From NCBI GenBank assembly GCA_964628055.1, contig CAZVNL010000008.1, positions 7,393 to 71,392 on the forward strand: a stretch of 64,000 nucleotides of DNA. Direction: 5' to 3'. Each line of letters starts with the position of its first letter. Position 1 is the first letter of the stretch. Under the pieces are notes generated by a model. It saw only the letters and a list, made by a program, of their open reading frames with translations. It was not told the origin of the DNA and did not search any database. The stretch comes from CAZBEL01 sp964628055 (GTDB lineage Bacteria > Fidelibacterota > Marinisomatia > Marinisomatales > TCS56). Of this stretch, positions 26,401-37,828 are shown in pieces. The position numbers were made by a program, and so were the translations under genes.

Positions 26401-27268
26401 AAGCTCCCCGCATATCCAGGCCCAAGGCGTTGCTTAGCTCCACCGACCCGGCGTAGCGCCGGAGATCAGACTCCAGCGCCACATGAATATCCACGCTGGA
26501 AAATTTTGGTTGCAAGGGTAGCTGGGTGAAAAATTGGCGGGGAACGACGTAGTTCTTGATAAATAACTCTCCCGATAGATGCTTCTCGGGCAATAACTCC
26601 AGGGACCAAGAACCGGCCAGGTTCAAAGTGTCTATGATCCCCTCAAAAGAGTCTACCACCAGGGCCTGTGGGGTGAGGTTCATATTTAAATCCGTTACGT
26701 AAAGGCGATGCCGAGAGAAAGTATCCTGGAGTTGGAAGGAACGAAAAGACAGCCTCCCTTCCCTGGCGTTCATTTTGACGGCGCCATCCCAGGCAAAGGT
26801 AAGAGGGCGGGCCTCCTCCTGCGATGGCCACCAGGCCTTGCCAGCCACCCACAACTTTCTTATAGAAACCTTGAAGGCCAGTACTGGTTGGAAGGAATCG
26901 GGTAACTCCAAAGAACCCTCGCTTAGGGAGTCCGCCTGAGGTAGCGTGAGGACCAGGTTTTCTAACACCACCTGGTCAAAGGTCAGTCCCGCAAAGAGAC
27001 TGCGGAAGAAATTGAGATTCGCCTTCACCTTCCCCACCGAAACCGTGGCCCCGGTTTCACTCGTGAACACGATGCCCCGCCCGGTGACTGCCGTTAAGAA
27101 ATGCCCCCCCAGGGATTGGATGGAAACCCGCCAGCCCCGGTCCACAAGGACGTGGTTATTGAGTAGCGTTTCAATACGACCGCGCCATAACCGCGGTTGT
27201 AGTCCTACGGAGAGCCCTAGAAGGACCAGGATTAGCGTGACGACGAAGATTTGTCTAAGGCGTTTCAT
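23480..27268 (-). CDS. tamB: TamB-like translocation and assembly module protein (AsmA-like)
   Basis: The protein is 1262 residues from ATG 27268, which has AAGGGAG upstream. A TTG 19 codons earlier would place the start inside the dnaK terminator and is rejected. An N-terminal membrane anchor (RQIFVVTLILVLLGLSVGL) is followed by about 1100 residues of repetitive beta-rich sequence. The C-terminal TamB/DUF490 domain has GSLSVTGGRIYSLLLDDP and DILELLTLRSRFEDQ. The groove-like protein spans the periplasm and is proposed to move phospholipids or assist autotransporters. The tamB-tamA order is opposite to the enteric tamA-tamB. Confidence 0.88.
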   Translation of the reverse strand: MKRLRQIFVVTLILVLLGLSVGLQPRLWRGRIETLLNNHVLVDRGWRVSIQSLGGHFLTAVTGRGIVFTSETGATVSVGKVKANLNFFRSLFAGLTFDQVVLENLVLTLPQADSLSEGSLELPDSFQPVLAFKVSIRKLWVAGKAWWPSQEEARPLTFAWDGAVKMNAREGRLSFRSFQLQDTFSRHRLYVTDLNMNLTPQALVVDSFEGIIDTLNLAGSWSLELLPEKHLSGELFIKNYVVPRQFFTQLPLQPKFSSVDIHVALESDLRRYAGSVELSNALGLDMRGAFQLVKTPDYLRLEQFNLRRDEAELEMTGLLEKDGRLNSKVTLTQFDLSRWLEQQKRNNFSGTVFLDGTIHNRQLKEVTITMEMEESALFVDRPITASGTVIYAARKLSIPNPLTVTIGPSSVILKGECDLRDSTLDLQVELNQASVFLINNFWADSLEGGMASGTLTLKGALKAPDVEADLTGKQVKYHQAYLEEFIINTRLKRLETGYAHLEFKEGQWRMYPFNSGQVELSISPHQIDIVSAEFRQGENILQFSGSYGSEGLLTLNPLQLVYDEHYLINTRPLTVQFTKGGIALQPFAFHVDDGVVNGYLDLENGLEGRLKLSGVDAAILGVLGPDDRWAITGKTFGELSLSRHQGELSYTIDLTLKNGTLTSQPFDELTVSAFYLDSVLHVEDVTLLYGEKTGAQITGIVPLTVGDKTPWEMDLSANLKHIDLALFTQFIPHWFHLEGIASGDFNLGGTPRNTKFDFDLTIEQAQFDRLPLGMVTGTGLYDGQRLYFNRFASHLGPDQFAGSGYLPVDLNFGSPTLGHFIPTDSLWIDVQGQTRNLKFLTLYLADVDSVTGKFDLRLNLSGPPEKVLRNGSLSVTGGRIYSLLLDDPIVGLAGSAEIVDNYLKIRHLDGYMPNPEQPSTQLKKPNLHLTGGLDLSRFFEPRYALNVQGQEIYFRTLLGDIEGTVNVDLAITGKDTITFAGDIEVLDVVMYQEFTSSSSLPETPSGESRIVTNYLVNFPITGNFALRNSQLDAQLSGQLSIAKLEDYPPDYTGELFVRSGKFYYYGDVFTLTKGYLGFDKKGFNPYLDISAFTTINQEQITITLVGQLDNPRLVLESSSGFSQSDILELLTLRSRFEDQEMTSAGFGVQAQTILGAYLESQLERNFLQMSGLKKLGLVDQMSISGTTGFLNPESSEDFTISAGRQLSENLSLYYSYQRSFSLVNPPHNQLGVELKLNRYFSVVGNVDESGNMHVKYRLRYSY

Positions 27269-27323
27269 GACTCCCTTACAGCTACCCGCACTAACGAATA
27301 TACGTGACTCCTGTTCCAAATAC

Positions 27324-27354
27324 AAAAAAAGCGGAAGTTACCTTCCGCTTTTTT
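27324..27354 (-). terminator. Intrinsic terminator after dnaK
   Basis: GCGGAAG (27331-27337) pairs with CTTCCGC (27342-27348) around a 4-base loop. It has A-runs and T-runs on both sides, so it can work in either direction. It lies 18 bases after the dnaK stop and about 56 bases before the tamB start. Confidence 0.9.
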
Positions 27355-27371
27355 ACAAGCACTATTAAACG

Positions 27372-29294
<1,923 letters not shown>

Positions 29295-29357
29295 CTATGA
29301 ATTGTGTAAAAGTAACTTTAAAAATTCAATTATTATGCCACGGCGAGTTGTAGACCC

Positions 29358-29395
29358 ATATGGCAGACCCAGGCCAAAAAAAGATCAATATGGCA
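29358..29395. repeat. Two ATATGGCA repeats between clpC and dnaK
   Basis: ATATGGCA occurs at 29358-29365 and 29388-29395, exactly 30 bases (about three helix turns) apart, in the dnaK upstream gap. The first is part of CATATG and is flanked on both sides by GACCC; the second runs into CATATAA. They could be operator half-sites or parts of a clpC 3' structure. No matching known heat-shock element is recognised. Confidence 0.35.
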
Positions 29396-29410
29396 TATAA
29401 TTAAGGGGGC

Positions 29411-31906
29411 TTAACGAGAAATATTTTTTTGCAGGGTTGTTTTACGGGGGCGGGTGGTCCTGGCGCTGGGAGCTTTTCCTGTCTCCCAGGTGAATTTAAA
29501 CTGCCCTTTGAGAGTGTGGATTTTCAATCGTTTCCCCGTGGGTATAGAACTATCCAACAGTAACTCGGAGATGGGGTCTTCCAGGGCGGTCTGAATTTCC
29601 CGGCGCAAAAAGCGGGCCCCATACTGGGGATTGAAGCCCCGTTTTACCAGGAGCGTCTTGGCCCGCTTGGTTAGCTGAACCTCAATTTTCATCTTTTTCA
29701 GGTTGTCGCGTAAATCCTGCAACTGTAAGTCGATAATCTGCAACACGTCCTCCCGGGTAAGGGGATGGAAGACGATGGTTTCGTCGACCCGGTTAAGGAA
29801 TTCGGGATTGAACACGTCCTTCACGCGATCCAGAATGCGCTGCTTGATGGACTCGTAATTATCCTTATCGGAAGCCTGCACAAACCCATACCGACCACTG
29901 GTCTGAATTTCCCTGGTTCCCAGGTTGGAGGTCATGATTACAATGGTGTTTTTGAAGTCGACCTTGCGCCCCAACCCGTCGGTCAAGACCCCTTCATCAA
30001 AAAGCTGTAAAAGGACGTTGAACACATCCGGATGGGCTTTTTCGATCTCGTCGAAGAGGATCACCGAATAGGGATTTCGGCGGACCTTTTCGGTTAGGGT
30101 GCCGCCCTCCTCATAACCCACGTAACCGGGGGGCGCCCCAATCAAGCGGGACACCGAGAACCGTTCCCCAAATTCGGACATATCCAGTTTGACCAACGAA
30201 TCCGTATGGCTGAACAGGTACTTGGCCAGCACCTTGGCCAGCTCCGTTTTCCCCACTCCCGTAGGACCTAAAAAGAGGAAAACGCCAATGGGCCGCGTGG
30301 GGCTTTTCAAGCCCGCCCTGGCCCGTTGAATGGACCGGGAAACGCTCTGCAAAGCGTGCTCCTGACCGACGATATACCGCCTCAACGCCTGGCGCATGCG
30401 CAACAACTTTTGAGTTTCCGATTGGGATATTTTGCGTACCGGGATGCCCGTAATGAGGGAGACGACTTCAGCAATATGATCTTCGGTAATGTGAATGGGG
30501 TGGCTGTTTTCCTGTTCCTGCCACTGTTCCAGGGCCCGGGAGAGGGCTTGGGTCATTTTCTGTTCCTTGTCCCGGAGGGCCGCGGCAGCCTCGAATTTCT
30601 GGGCGGCTACGACCGCCTCTTTTTGTGACCGAACCTTCTCAATGGCCCGTTCCAGGTCAATAATGGACTGGGGGACGGTCATGTTCAACATGTGCGCCCG
30701 GGAGCCGGCCTCATCCATGACGTCTATGGCCTTATCCGGTAGATACTTGTCGGTAATATAACGCTGGGAGAGGTACACACAGGCCTCGATGCCCTCATCG
30801 TCATAGATGACATTGTGGTGTTTTTCGTAGGTCGCTTTGAGACCCCGGAGGATTTGGATGGATTCCTCCGGGGTGGGGGGATTAATGGTGATCTTCTGGA
30901 ACCGGCGTTCCAGGGCCCCGTCTTTTTCAATGTATTTGCGATACTCGTCCATGGTGGTGGCCCCGATGCAGTGGATGTCGCCTCGGGCCAGGGCCGGCTT
31001 AAACATGTTGGAGGCGTCCAGGGACCCGGAGGCACTCCCGGCACCCACCAGAGTGTGCAATTCGTCAATGAATAAAATGAGGTTCTCCGTATTTTCCAGC
31101 TCCAGCATGATCGTCTTCATCCGTTCCTCGAACTGCCCCCGATACTTGGTGCCCGCAACGATAGAGGCCAGATCCAGGGCCAGAATACGTTTATTATGTA
31201 AAATCCGCGGCACGGCATGTTTGACGATCCGTTGCGCCAGGCCTTCAATAATGGCCGTTTTGCCCACCCCCGGCTCCCCGATGAGGACGGGGTTGTTCTT
31301 CTTCCGGCGCGTCAGAATCTGGGCCACGCGCTCAATTTCTTGCTCCCGGCCAATGACCGGATCCAGTTTGCCCAACCGTGCTAGTTTAGTAATATCACGG
31401 GAAAAATGGTCCAGAGCCGGGGTCTTGGTCTTGGGGGTGGTTTTTTCCAACCGGGTGGTCCCGGGGGGTTCCTCTTCAATCTCACTCTGCAATAAATCCA
31501 ACACGCCGTCGTAGCTGAGATTGAAAGTATTCAAAACTTCGAAAGCGATCCCTTCCGTTTCTTTTAGCATGGCCAGTAATAAATGTTCGTCATCGGCGTA
31601 AGTTGATCCCATGGCCGCAGCTTCGTTGTAGGCATTGCGTAAAATGCGTTCCGCCCGGCGCGTCAGGGGCAAATGACCCAGGGTCATGGTCCCCCCCGAA
31701 GACTTGATCATGTCTTCGATCATGGTCTTGATTTCGTCGATATCACAGTCGTATATCTCTAAGATCCGCACCGCCAGACCCGTGCGGACGCGCAATAGCC
31801 CCAATAGTAAATGCTCCGAACCCACGTAACTATGCCCCAGGCGGACGGCTTCCTCCTTGGCATGTTTCATGATGGCCTGAACACGCTTGGAAAAATTTTC
31901 TTTCAT
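29411..31906 (-). CDS. clpC: ATP-dependent Clp protease ATP-binding subunit ClpC
   Basis: The 831-residue protein has two Clp N-repeats (about 1-145), AAA1 with GEPGVGKTA, and AAA2 with [16 protein letters not shown]-type coiled region ([18 protein letters not shown]) lies in the middle domain, which separates ClpC from ClpA and ClpB. It unfolds proteins for ClpP. The C-terminal end is basic ([12 protein letters not shown]). It follows lolD by 33 bases and precedes dnaK. No mcsA/mcsB/ctsR regulators are nearby. Confidence 0.94.
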   Translation of the reverse strand: MKENFSKRVQAIMKHAKEEAVRLGHSYVGSEHLLLGLLRVRTGLAVRILEIYDCDIDEIKTMIEDMIKSSGGTMTLGHLPLTRRAERILRNAYNEAAAMGSTYADDEHLLLAMLKETEGIAFEVLNTFNLSYDGVLDLLQSEIEEEPPGTTRLEKTTPKTKTPALDHFSRDITKLARLGKLDPVIGREQEIERVAQILTRRKKNNPVLIGEPGVGKTAIIEGLAQRIVKHAVPRILHNKRILALDLASIVAGTKYRGQFEERMKTIMLELENTENLILFIDELHTLVGAGSASGSLDASNMFKPALARGDIHCIGATTMDEYRKYIEKDGALERRFQKITINPPTPEESIQILRGLKATYEKHHNVIYDDEGIEACVYLSQRYITDKYLPDKAIDVMDEAGSRAHMLNMTVPQSIIDLERAIEKVRSQKEAVVAAQKFEAAAALRDKEQKMTQALSRALEQWQEQENSHPIHITEDHIAEVVSLITGIPVRKISQSETQKLLRMRQALRRYIVGQEHALQSVSRSIQRARAGLKSPTRPIGVFLFLGPTGVGKTELAKVLAKYLFSHTDSLVKLDMSEFGERFSVSRLIGAPPGYVGYEEGGTLTEKVRRNPYSVILFDEIEKAHPDVFNVLLQLFDEGVLTDGLGRKVDFKNTIVIMTSNLGTREIQTSGRYGFVQASDKDNYESIKQRILDRVKDVFNPEFLNRVDETIVFHPLTREDVLQIIDLQLQDLRDNLKKMKIEVQLTKRAKTLLVKRGFNPQYGARFLRREIQTALEDPISELLLDSSIPTGKRLKIHTLKGQFKFTWETGKAPSARTTRPRKTTLQKNISR

Positions 31907-31939
31907 CTCACTTCAAAGTTAATCATTCGTTGCAGGGAA

Positions 31940-32617
31940 TCAAACACTATCTCTTAGGTACAGGTTTTCCCGTTCTAAAAAATAACACTTGTGACCGATT
32001 TTTGCTACCTCGGGATTATGGGTAGTGATCACCAACGTTTGCTGGAAGTCGGTATTTATTTGTTTAAAAAGCTGTAAGAGCTTGTCGGCGTTCTCCACAT
32101 CCAGGTTGCCGGTGGGTTCGTCGGCCAGTATTAAGCGGGGACGGTTTATCAAGGCCCGCATGACAGCCACCCGCAGGCGCTCTCCCCCTGACAGTTCTGA
32201 CGGGTAGTGATGCTTGCGGTTTTCCAAACCCACATAGTTAAACAGATCCCGGGCCATCGGCTGTTTTTCTGTTTCAATACCCCCGATCATGGCCGGCATG
32301 AGGACGTTCTCCAGGGCCGTGAACTCTGGCAACAGGTGATGAAACTGGAATACGAAGCCAATCTCCCGGTTCCGTAACCGGGCTAGAACTTCGTCCGACA
32401 TGGCAAGGACGTCCTGCCCATTTATTTTCAGGGTGCCCCCGTCAGGCTTATCCAGCGTTCCCAAAATATTTAAAAGGGTGGTTTTCCCGGCCCCCGAGGG
32501 ACCCATGATAGTTACAATCGATCCCCGTTCCACAACTAAGTCGAGGTTTTTGAGGACCATTAACCGCTGGCCTCCATTGAAGTATCCTTTGGTGATCTTA
32601 TGGGCTTCCAGGATCAT
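31940..32617 (-). CDS. lolD: Lipoprotein-releasing ABC transporter ATPase LolD
   Basis: The 225-residue ATPase has Walker A GPSGAGKTT (39-47), signature LSGGERLRVAV and Walker B LILADEPTGNLD. These are typical of the MacB/LolD/FtsE branch. Its start overlaps the end of the second permease gene (ATGA). With the two permeases it would release lipoproteins from the inner membrane. Several lipoproteins are encoded in this window. Confidence 0.93.
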   Translation of the reverse strand: MILEAHKITKGYFNGGQRLMVLKNLDLVVERGSIVTIMGPSGAGKTTLLNILGTLDKPDGGTLKINGQDVLAMSDEVLARLRNREIGFVFQFHHLLPEFTALENVLMPAMIGGIETEKQPMARDLFNYVGLENRKHHYPSELSGGERLRVAVMRALINRPRLILADEPTGNLDVENADKLLQLFKQINTDFQQTLVITTHNPEVAKIGHKCYFLERENLYLRDSV

Positions 32618-33819
32618 TTTTCCATGTGTACGGCTTTTTTAGGTTGAATGAGTACCGCCCGGCGACTGGCTAAATAGGCGGAAACAAAAATGAGACTTAC
32701 GGCGATAAGGGGTACCACCACTACATCCCGGGGGGAAAGTACCATGGGAACCTTATTCATAAAATAAATTTCTTCCGGCAAAGGAAAAATGCCCACCTGT
32801 TGTTGCACAAAAACTAGTGCCAGGCCCAGGATTAAACCGGCCGCCAGTCCTGCCCCACCCACCATAAAGCCCTGGGCCAGGATAATGCGTTGGATGCCCT
32901 TACCAGAAGTTCCCAAAGTGCGTAAAATGCCAATCTCTCGAATTTTCTGGTAAGAAACCAGGACCAGCGTGGAGGCAAGGTTGAAGCAGGCCACTAAAAT
33001 GATCAAACTCAGAATGGCCAGCGACCCCAGGCGCTCCATGCGCATGGCCTGGAATAACCCTTCGTGCAATTCGGTGAAACTGCGCCCTTTAATGGTCGGG
33101 GGTAAAAGGGAGTTAAGCTGCCGTAGCACCGCTGGGAATTCAGCCTCCGGCTTAATCCGCAGGTCAATCCCGTCCAGGCCTTTTTTTCGGGTGAAGAGAG
33201 CACTTCCAACGGTGCCGGGAATATACACCAGGCGATCGTCGTAATCTAGGACCTGGGCTTGGAAAATTCCCCGGACGATCCCCGTCACCTGTCGGGGTAG
33301 ACCTAAACCACCAGAATAATGATCCAGGGGGCTTAATAGACGCACCTCGTCCCCCGCCTGGAGATTCAGCCGATGAGCCAACACCTGACCGATATACACG
33401 TCGGGGTAAGAACTGGGAAGGGAGGTTTCTTCCATCTCTAAGCGGTAAAAATTATTCACCTGGCCTGAATTCACGGCCTTAAAGGTGACGACGCGGCGCT
33501 CATTATTACGACCCAGGAGTAACCCCATGCGCTCCTGGTAGGGGGACATATCGGTTACAAAAGGTAAACCCTTTATTACCACGGCTAAACTATCGGTGCG
33601 CAGGTCGGCGAAGTTTCCCTCCAGGCGCACATCCCCTTCAAGGCCCCTGATCTTGTTGGCCACCCGTCCCTCGAAGCCATTCAACACCGCCAGGGCCAGA
33701 ATCATAGCGAAGGCCCCCGCGGCAATCCCGATAATGGCAATCCAACCGGTAAAGCGACTGGTTCCCGCCCCTTTACCTCCCAAGAGAAACCGCTGGGCAA
33801 TGTACAGGGGAAACTTCAT
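32614..33819 (-). CDS. lolE: Lipoprotein-releasing ABC transporter permease (LolC/LolE family)
   Basis: The 401-residue protein starts KFPLYIAQRFLLGGKG and has a first membrane helix at about 25-48. A periplasmic MacB-like domain follows, then three C-terminal helices (about 270-390) with the FtsX/MacB segment IREIGILRTLGTSGKGI. It overlaps lolD by 4 bases, and the other permease overlaps it by 4. Which of the two is LolC or LolE cannot be decided from sequence here. Confidence 0.88.
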   Translation of the reverse strand: MKFPLYIAQRFLLGGKGAGTSRFTGWIAIIGIAAGAFAMILALAVLNGFEGRVANKIRGLEGDVRLEGNFADLRTDSLAVVIKGLPFVTDMSPYQERMGLLLGRNNERRVVTFKAVNSGQVNNFYRLEMEETSLPSSYPDVYIGQVLAHRLNLQAGDEVRLLSPLDHYSGGLGLPRQVTGIVRGIFQAQVLDYDDRLVYIPGTVGSALFTRKKGLDGIDLRIKPEAEFPAVLRQLNSLLPPTIKGRSFTELHEGLFQAMRMERLGSLAILSLIILVACFNLASTLVLVSYQKIREIGILRTLGTSGKGIQRIILAQGFMVGGAGLAAGLILGLALVFVQQQVGIFPLPEEIYFMNKVPMVLSPRDVVVVPLIAVSLIFVSAYLASRRAVLIQPKKAVHMEK

Positions 33820-35036
33820 TCGTACTGCAGGGCCGTGGCCGGTTCAATTTTCACGGCTTTATGACTGGGCCAGAGGGTCACTAAAAGAGCGCATAAAAAC
33901 CCCAACCCAACAATGAGGCTTACGGTGGTCCCCGAAATAATTACGGGTACATGGTCCATGAAATACACCTCCTCGGAGATGGAAATGAGGTGGTAGGTAT
34001 TTTGTAACCAGGCCAGGAGAAAAGCCAGCGCCATGCCGCTTACACTTCCCACCAGTCCGATGACGGCCCCCTTAACGAGATAGATCAGGCGAATTCCGCC
34101 CGGGGTTAAGCCGTAAGAACGGAGCGTGCCAATCGTCCGCACCTTTTCCAGGATGATCATGGTAATGGCGGAAATGATGTTCACCAAGCCCACCAGGGCA
34201 ATGAGCCCAAAGATCATGATAATCGGCCACTTTTGAACCGTGAGCCAGTTGAACAGTACCTGGTGCTTCTCTTTCCAGGTCAACAGGTAATAAGGATAGG
34301 ATAAGGCTGCCTCAAAGGAGTTGGTTAGCGGGGATAACTTTGAGGGGTCAGTGACGTGCAAGACCCACCCGGTGACCTGGTTTTCCAGGCCAAATAGCCC
34401 CTGAGCTTGGTTTAGGGAAAGGTAGCATAACGACTGGTCGTATTCCTGCAATCCAGAATGGAAAATGCCCGTCAGGGTAAAGGAGTGCAATTGCTTCATC
34501 ATGAGGGGTGATCCAATGGCGTTGAGATCGAATAGGACCACCTGATCGCCAATAGTAAGCCCCAACCGTTCCGCCAGGCGACTTCCCATGATCAAGGAGC
34601 GGGAGGTCAAGGTATCCGAACCCTGGATGAGGATGGCCTTGAGGGCGGGGGGAAGTTGGGAACGTTCCAGTCCCTGGACGAATACCCCTTCGGCGGTAGA
34701 CCCTTTCCGTAGGAGCGCCGGACCCTGAAGAAACGCCGTGTACTGGAAATCCCCCCGGGCCTGCTGCACAGAAGACAATAAACTATCTATGCTGGTATTG
34801 GCCCGCTGCAGGGGTTCGCCAAGAAAGTGCTGGATCTGGATATGTCCATCGAACTGGGCAATTTTTTCCGATAGGGTGGATTCGAAACCCCGGAGAATGC
34901 CCAGGGTTAAAATCAGGGCTGCAATACCCAGACCCAACCCTAACATGGCCAAGCGACTGGCAAACATGGAAAAGCTGGTCCCGTGGGGGGACTTCAGGTA
35001 CCGAAAAGCGATCCTAAAGGGTAAGGGCACTACCAT
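33816..35036 (-). CDS. lolC: Lipoprotein-releasing ABC transporter permease (LolC/LolE family)
   Basis: The 406-residue protein has the same architecture as its downstream neighbour: one N-terminal helix, a periplasmic domain of about 210 residues, and three C-terminal helices. It carries the coupling segment KVRTIGTLRSYGLTPGGI. The two proteins are clearly related but diverged, which fits a heterodimeric LolCE core. The gene is 47 bases after lysS. Confidence 0.88.
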   Translation of the reverse strand: MVVPLPFRIAFRYLKSPHGTSFSMFASRLAMLGLGLGIAALILTLGILRGFESTLSEKIAQFDGHIQIQHFLGEPLQRANTSIDSLLSSVQQARGDFQYTAFLQGPALLRKGSTAEGVFVQGLERSQLPPALKAILIQGSDTLTSRSLIMGSRLAERLGLTIGDQVVLFDLNAIGSPLMMKQLHSFTLTGIFHSGLQEYDQSLCYLSLNQAQGLFGLENQVTGWVLHVTDPSKLSPLTNSFEAALSYPYYLLTWKEKHQVLFNWLTVQKWPIIMIFGLIALVGLVNIISAITMIILEKVRTIGTLRSYGLTPGGIRLIYLVKGAVIGLVGSVSGMALAFLLAWLQNTYHLISISEEVYFMDHVPVIISGTTVSLIVGLGFLCALLVTLWPSHKAVKIEPATALQYE

Positions 35037-35083
35037 TTAGAGCACACTAATTAAACGGACTGTTGGACAGATGGGTTATCGGG

Positions 35084-36577
35084 TCACTCTCCGTTCACAC
35101 TGCGGAGCACCGGGAAGAGGATAACGTCTTTAATCCACCGTTGCCCGGTTAACAGCATGACCAGGCGATCCACGCCCAAGCCTACTCCGCCGGTAGGGGG
35201 CATGCCGCATTCCAGGGCGTGGAGGAAGTCTTCATCGACGGGTTGGGTTTCTTCGTCGCCGGCCCGACGTAAAGCGGCCTGGGCCTGGAACCGTTCCCGC
35301 TGGTCGAAAGGATCATTCAGCTCTGTAAAGGCGTTGGCGAATTCGGCTCCGCCGATGAACAGCTCGAAGCGTTCCACCAGGGTTTCATCACCGCTACGGT
35401 GCGTCTTGGCTAATGGCGACACGGCTTTGGGATAATCGATAACGAAAGTTGGCTGTAGCAACTGGGGTTCCACCAAGCGGCGCATTAATTCATCCAATAA
35501 ATGCCCGTAGGTGGCCTGCTCCGGCACCGGCAAATCCCGTTCCTGTAGAATGTGGTGGAGCCGCTCTTCGTCGGCTTCGCGTAAGTTATAACCGGTGGCT
35601 GCCTCCAAAAGCTCCAAAATGGGTATGCGGGGAAAGGGTCTATTGAGGTCAATCTTCATGGCGCCCCATTCCAGGGACAGGGACCCCACCCGTTCGGCCA
35701 CGGTCTTAACCATATCTTCCACTAAACTCATCATCTCTTTGTAATCGGCATAGGCCTGGTAAAACTCCAGGGCCGTGAATTCCGGGTTATGGTTGCGATC
35801 CATACCCTCGTTGCGGAAACATTTCGACAATTCGTACACCCGGTCAAACCCGCCGATAATAAGCCGTTTCAGGTACAGTTCATCGGCAATGCGTAAATAC
35901 AGTTTTCGGTCCAGCGTGTGATGGTGGGTAGTGAAGGGTCTGGCGTTGGCCCCACCATAGAGGGGCTGCAATACCGGCGTTTCCACTTCCAGAAAGCCCC
36001 GCTGGTCTAAATAATTGCGGAGGGCGGTGACGATTTTCGCGCGTTTAATAAAAACTTCCCGAACGTCAGGATTGACGATTAAGTCCAGGTGACGGTACCG
36101 ATAGCGTAATTCCTTGTCCTCAAAGGCGTCAAACACCTGGCTTCCCTTGCGTTTTACCACCGGGAGCGGTCGAATATTCTTGGCCAACAGGGTTATCTCG
36201 TGGGCATGGATGCTGATTTCTTCCGTCTTGGTCTTAAATACCTCCCCCTTCACCCCTACGATGTCCCCCAGATCGTACAGTTTAAAATGCCCGTAATGAT
36301 CACTTCCAATATCTTCCTGGCGCACGTAAACCTGGATTTGACCCTGGGCATCCTGAACATGGAAGAATGACGCTTTTCCCATGCGCCGCAAGGAAATGAT
36401 TCTCCCGGCGACGGACACAGTTTGCCCCTGGAAGCGGGTATAGGCCCCCTTCACCTCGGCGCTACGGTGCGTGGGCGCATACGTGTGGGGATAGGGATCA
36501 ACGCCCCCTTCTCGAAGCGTGGCTAACTTCGCTTTCCTAAAATGCATGATTTCCTTTAAGCTACTTTTTTCCGTCAT
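35084..36577 (-). CDS. lysS: Lysyl-tRNA synthetase, class II
   Basis: The 497-residue protein has an N-terminal OB-fold anticodon domain (VAGRIISLRRMGKASFFHV) and class II motif 2 (YELSKCFRNEGMDRNHNPEF). Motif 3 lies near the C-terminus (GVGLGVDRLVMLLT). It charges tRNA-Lys. It follows prfB by 33 bases, and the prfB-lysS pair is conserved in many bacteria. Confidence 0.97.
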   Translation of the reverse strand: MTEKSSLKEIMHFRKAKLATLREGGVDPYPHTYAPTHRSAEVKGAYTRFQGQTVSVAGRIISLRRMGKASFFHVQDAQGQIQVYVRQEDIGSDHYGHFKLYDLGDIVGVKGEVFKTKTEEISIHAHEITLLAKNIRPLPVVKRKGSQVFDAFEDKELRYRYRHLDLIVNPDVREVFIKRAKIVTALRNYLDQRGFLEVETPVLQPLYGGANARPFTTHHHTLDRKLYLRIADELYLKRLIIGGFDRVYELSKCFRNEGMDRNHNPEFTALEFYQAYADYKEMMSLVEDMVKTVAERVGSLSLEWGAMKIDLNRPFPRIPILELLEAATGYNLREADEERLHHILQERDLPVPEQATYGHLLDELMRRLVEPQLLQPTFVIDYPKAVSPLAKTHRSGDETLVERFELFIGGAEFANAFTELNDPFDQRERFQAQAALRRAGDEETQPVDEDFLHALECGMPPTGGVGLGVDRLVMLLTGQRWIKDVILFPVLRSVNGE

Positions 36578-36610
36578 GATTTAGTCCTCAATAACCACTG
36601 GAGTGGGTCG

Positions 36611-37721
36611 TTAGGGGTGGGCCTGTTCGGGAATTTGCTGCATAAGATAGGCCCGGATGAAAAAATCGATATCCCCGTCCATGACTGCCTGGACGTTGCC
36701 CGTTTCGGCCTTGGTTCGGTGGTCCTTCACCATGGTGTAGGGATGAAAAACGTAAGAGCGGATTTGACTACCCCACCCGATATCCTTTTTTTGGCTTTCC
36801 AATTGGCGCACGGCGTCCCGCTCTTTTTCCAGTTCCAACTGATACAAACGGGCCTTTAAGACCTTCATGGCCAGGGATTTGTTTTTGTGCTGGGAGCGTT
36901 CATTCTGGCACTGGACGACAATCCCCGTGGGCAGGTGCGTAATGCGGATGGCCGAATCGGTCTTATTCACGTGTTGGCCTCCGGCGCCGCTAGCCCGGTA
37001 CGTATCGATCCTCAGATCGTTGGGGTTGATCTCGATGGCTACTTCTTCCTCCACTGCCGGGTATACAAATACCGAGGCAAAGGAGGTATGCCGTCGCTTG
37101 TTGGCATCAAAGGGCGAAATCCGGACCAGACGATGGATACCTACCTCCGCCTTCAATAGACCATGGGCATACTCTCCCTGAACCTCGAAGGTTACATCCT
37201 TCAGACCGGCTTCCTCTCCCGGTTGGTAGTCCAGCACCTGGCGGGTAAAGCCCTTCTTTTCCACCCAGCGCGTGTACATGCGGTAGAGCATTTCCGCCCA
37301 ATCCTGACTTTCGGTACCCCCGGCGCCGGGATGAATGGTGACAATGGCATCCTTAAGATCATCTTCCGTTCCCAAGATAAGCCGTAATTCAACCTCTTCC
37401 ACTAGTTTACGGTAGGTGGTTAATTCACGTTCCACTTCGTGTAGGGACACCTCCCCTTCAGCAGCAAATTCCAAGAGCACTTCCAGATCGCTGTGGCGTT
37501 TTTCCAGGTTATTCCACAGGGCGAGCTCTTTTTCTAAAAGGGTAGTCTTTTTTAATACGGTAGAGGCCTTCCGGGGGTCATTCCAGAAAGACGCTTCCAA
37601 GGACTCGTGGCGGAGTCGATCCAGTTGCTTTTCCTTGGCTGGAAGGTCAAAGATACCCCCGAAGTTCAAGAAAAGTTTTTTCTATGGAGTGAAATTGATC
37701 CTTTAATTCGCTTAAATCCAT
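36611..37721 (-). CDS. prfB: Peptide chain release factor 2 (programmed +1 frameshift)
   Basis: The full protein is about 369 residues. Codons 1-24 start at ATG 37721 (MDLSELKDQF) and end at LRGYL before an in-frame TGA. A +1 shift then continues as DLPAKEKQLDRL to the stop at 36611. The tripeptide SPF is represented by HTSFASVFVYP/RISPFDA context, and SGAGGQHVNKTDSA contains the catalytic GGQ. RF2 ends translation at UGA and UAA. An in-frame reading from the TTG at 37669 would lose the N-terminus and is wrong. The shift provides autoregulation by RF2 level. Confidence 0.96.
37646..37661 (-). other. RF2 programmed frameshift site
   Basis: On the minus strand the codons read CGG GGG TAT CTT TGA followed by C. 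This is the canonical slippery CUU-UGA-C with an upstream Shine-Dalgarno-like GGGGG, differing from the E. coli site only by C for A at the first base. The peptidyl-tRNA slips from CUU to UUU and the frame resumes at GAC (Asp). Confidence 0.95.
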
Positions 37722-37828
37722 TGAAATAATTTACGGTATCAGGCCGATTCACGAACATGAAAAACTCAACCTTCTGAAGCGCCTTCGCCCTCCTGGGCCG
37801 GGAATCCTAAAAACCCGGGGGGAAGCGT

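Noticed and set aside
27269..27325. N-terminal extension of TamB from a TTG start
   Set aside because: The extension would be encoded by the dnaK terminator. ATG 27268 has a clear ribosome site and begins with the expected membrane anchor.
30837..31514. 225-codon plus-strand frame opposite clpC
   Set aside because: It is a Ser/Arg-rich antisense shadow of clpC without any domain.
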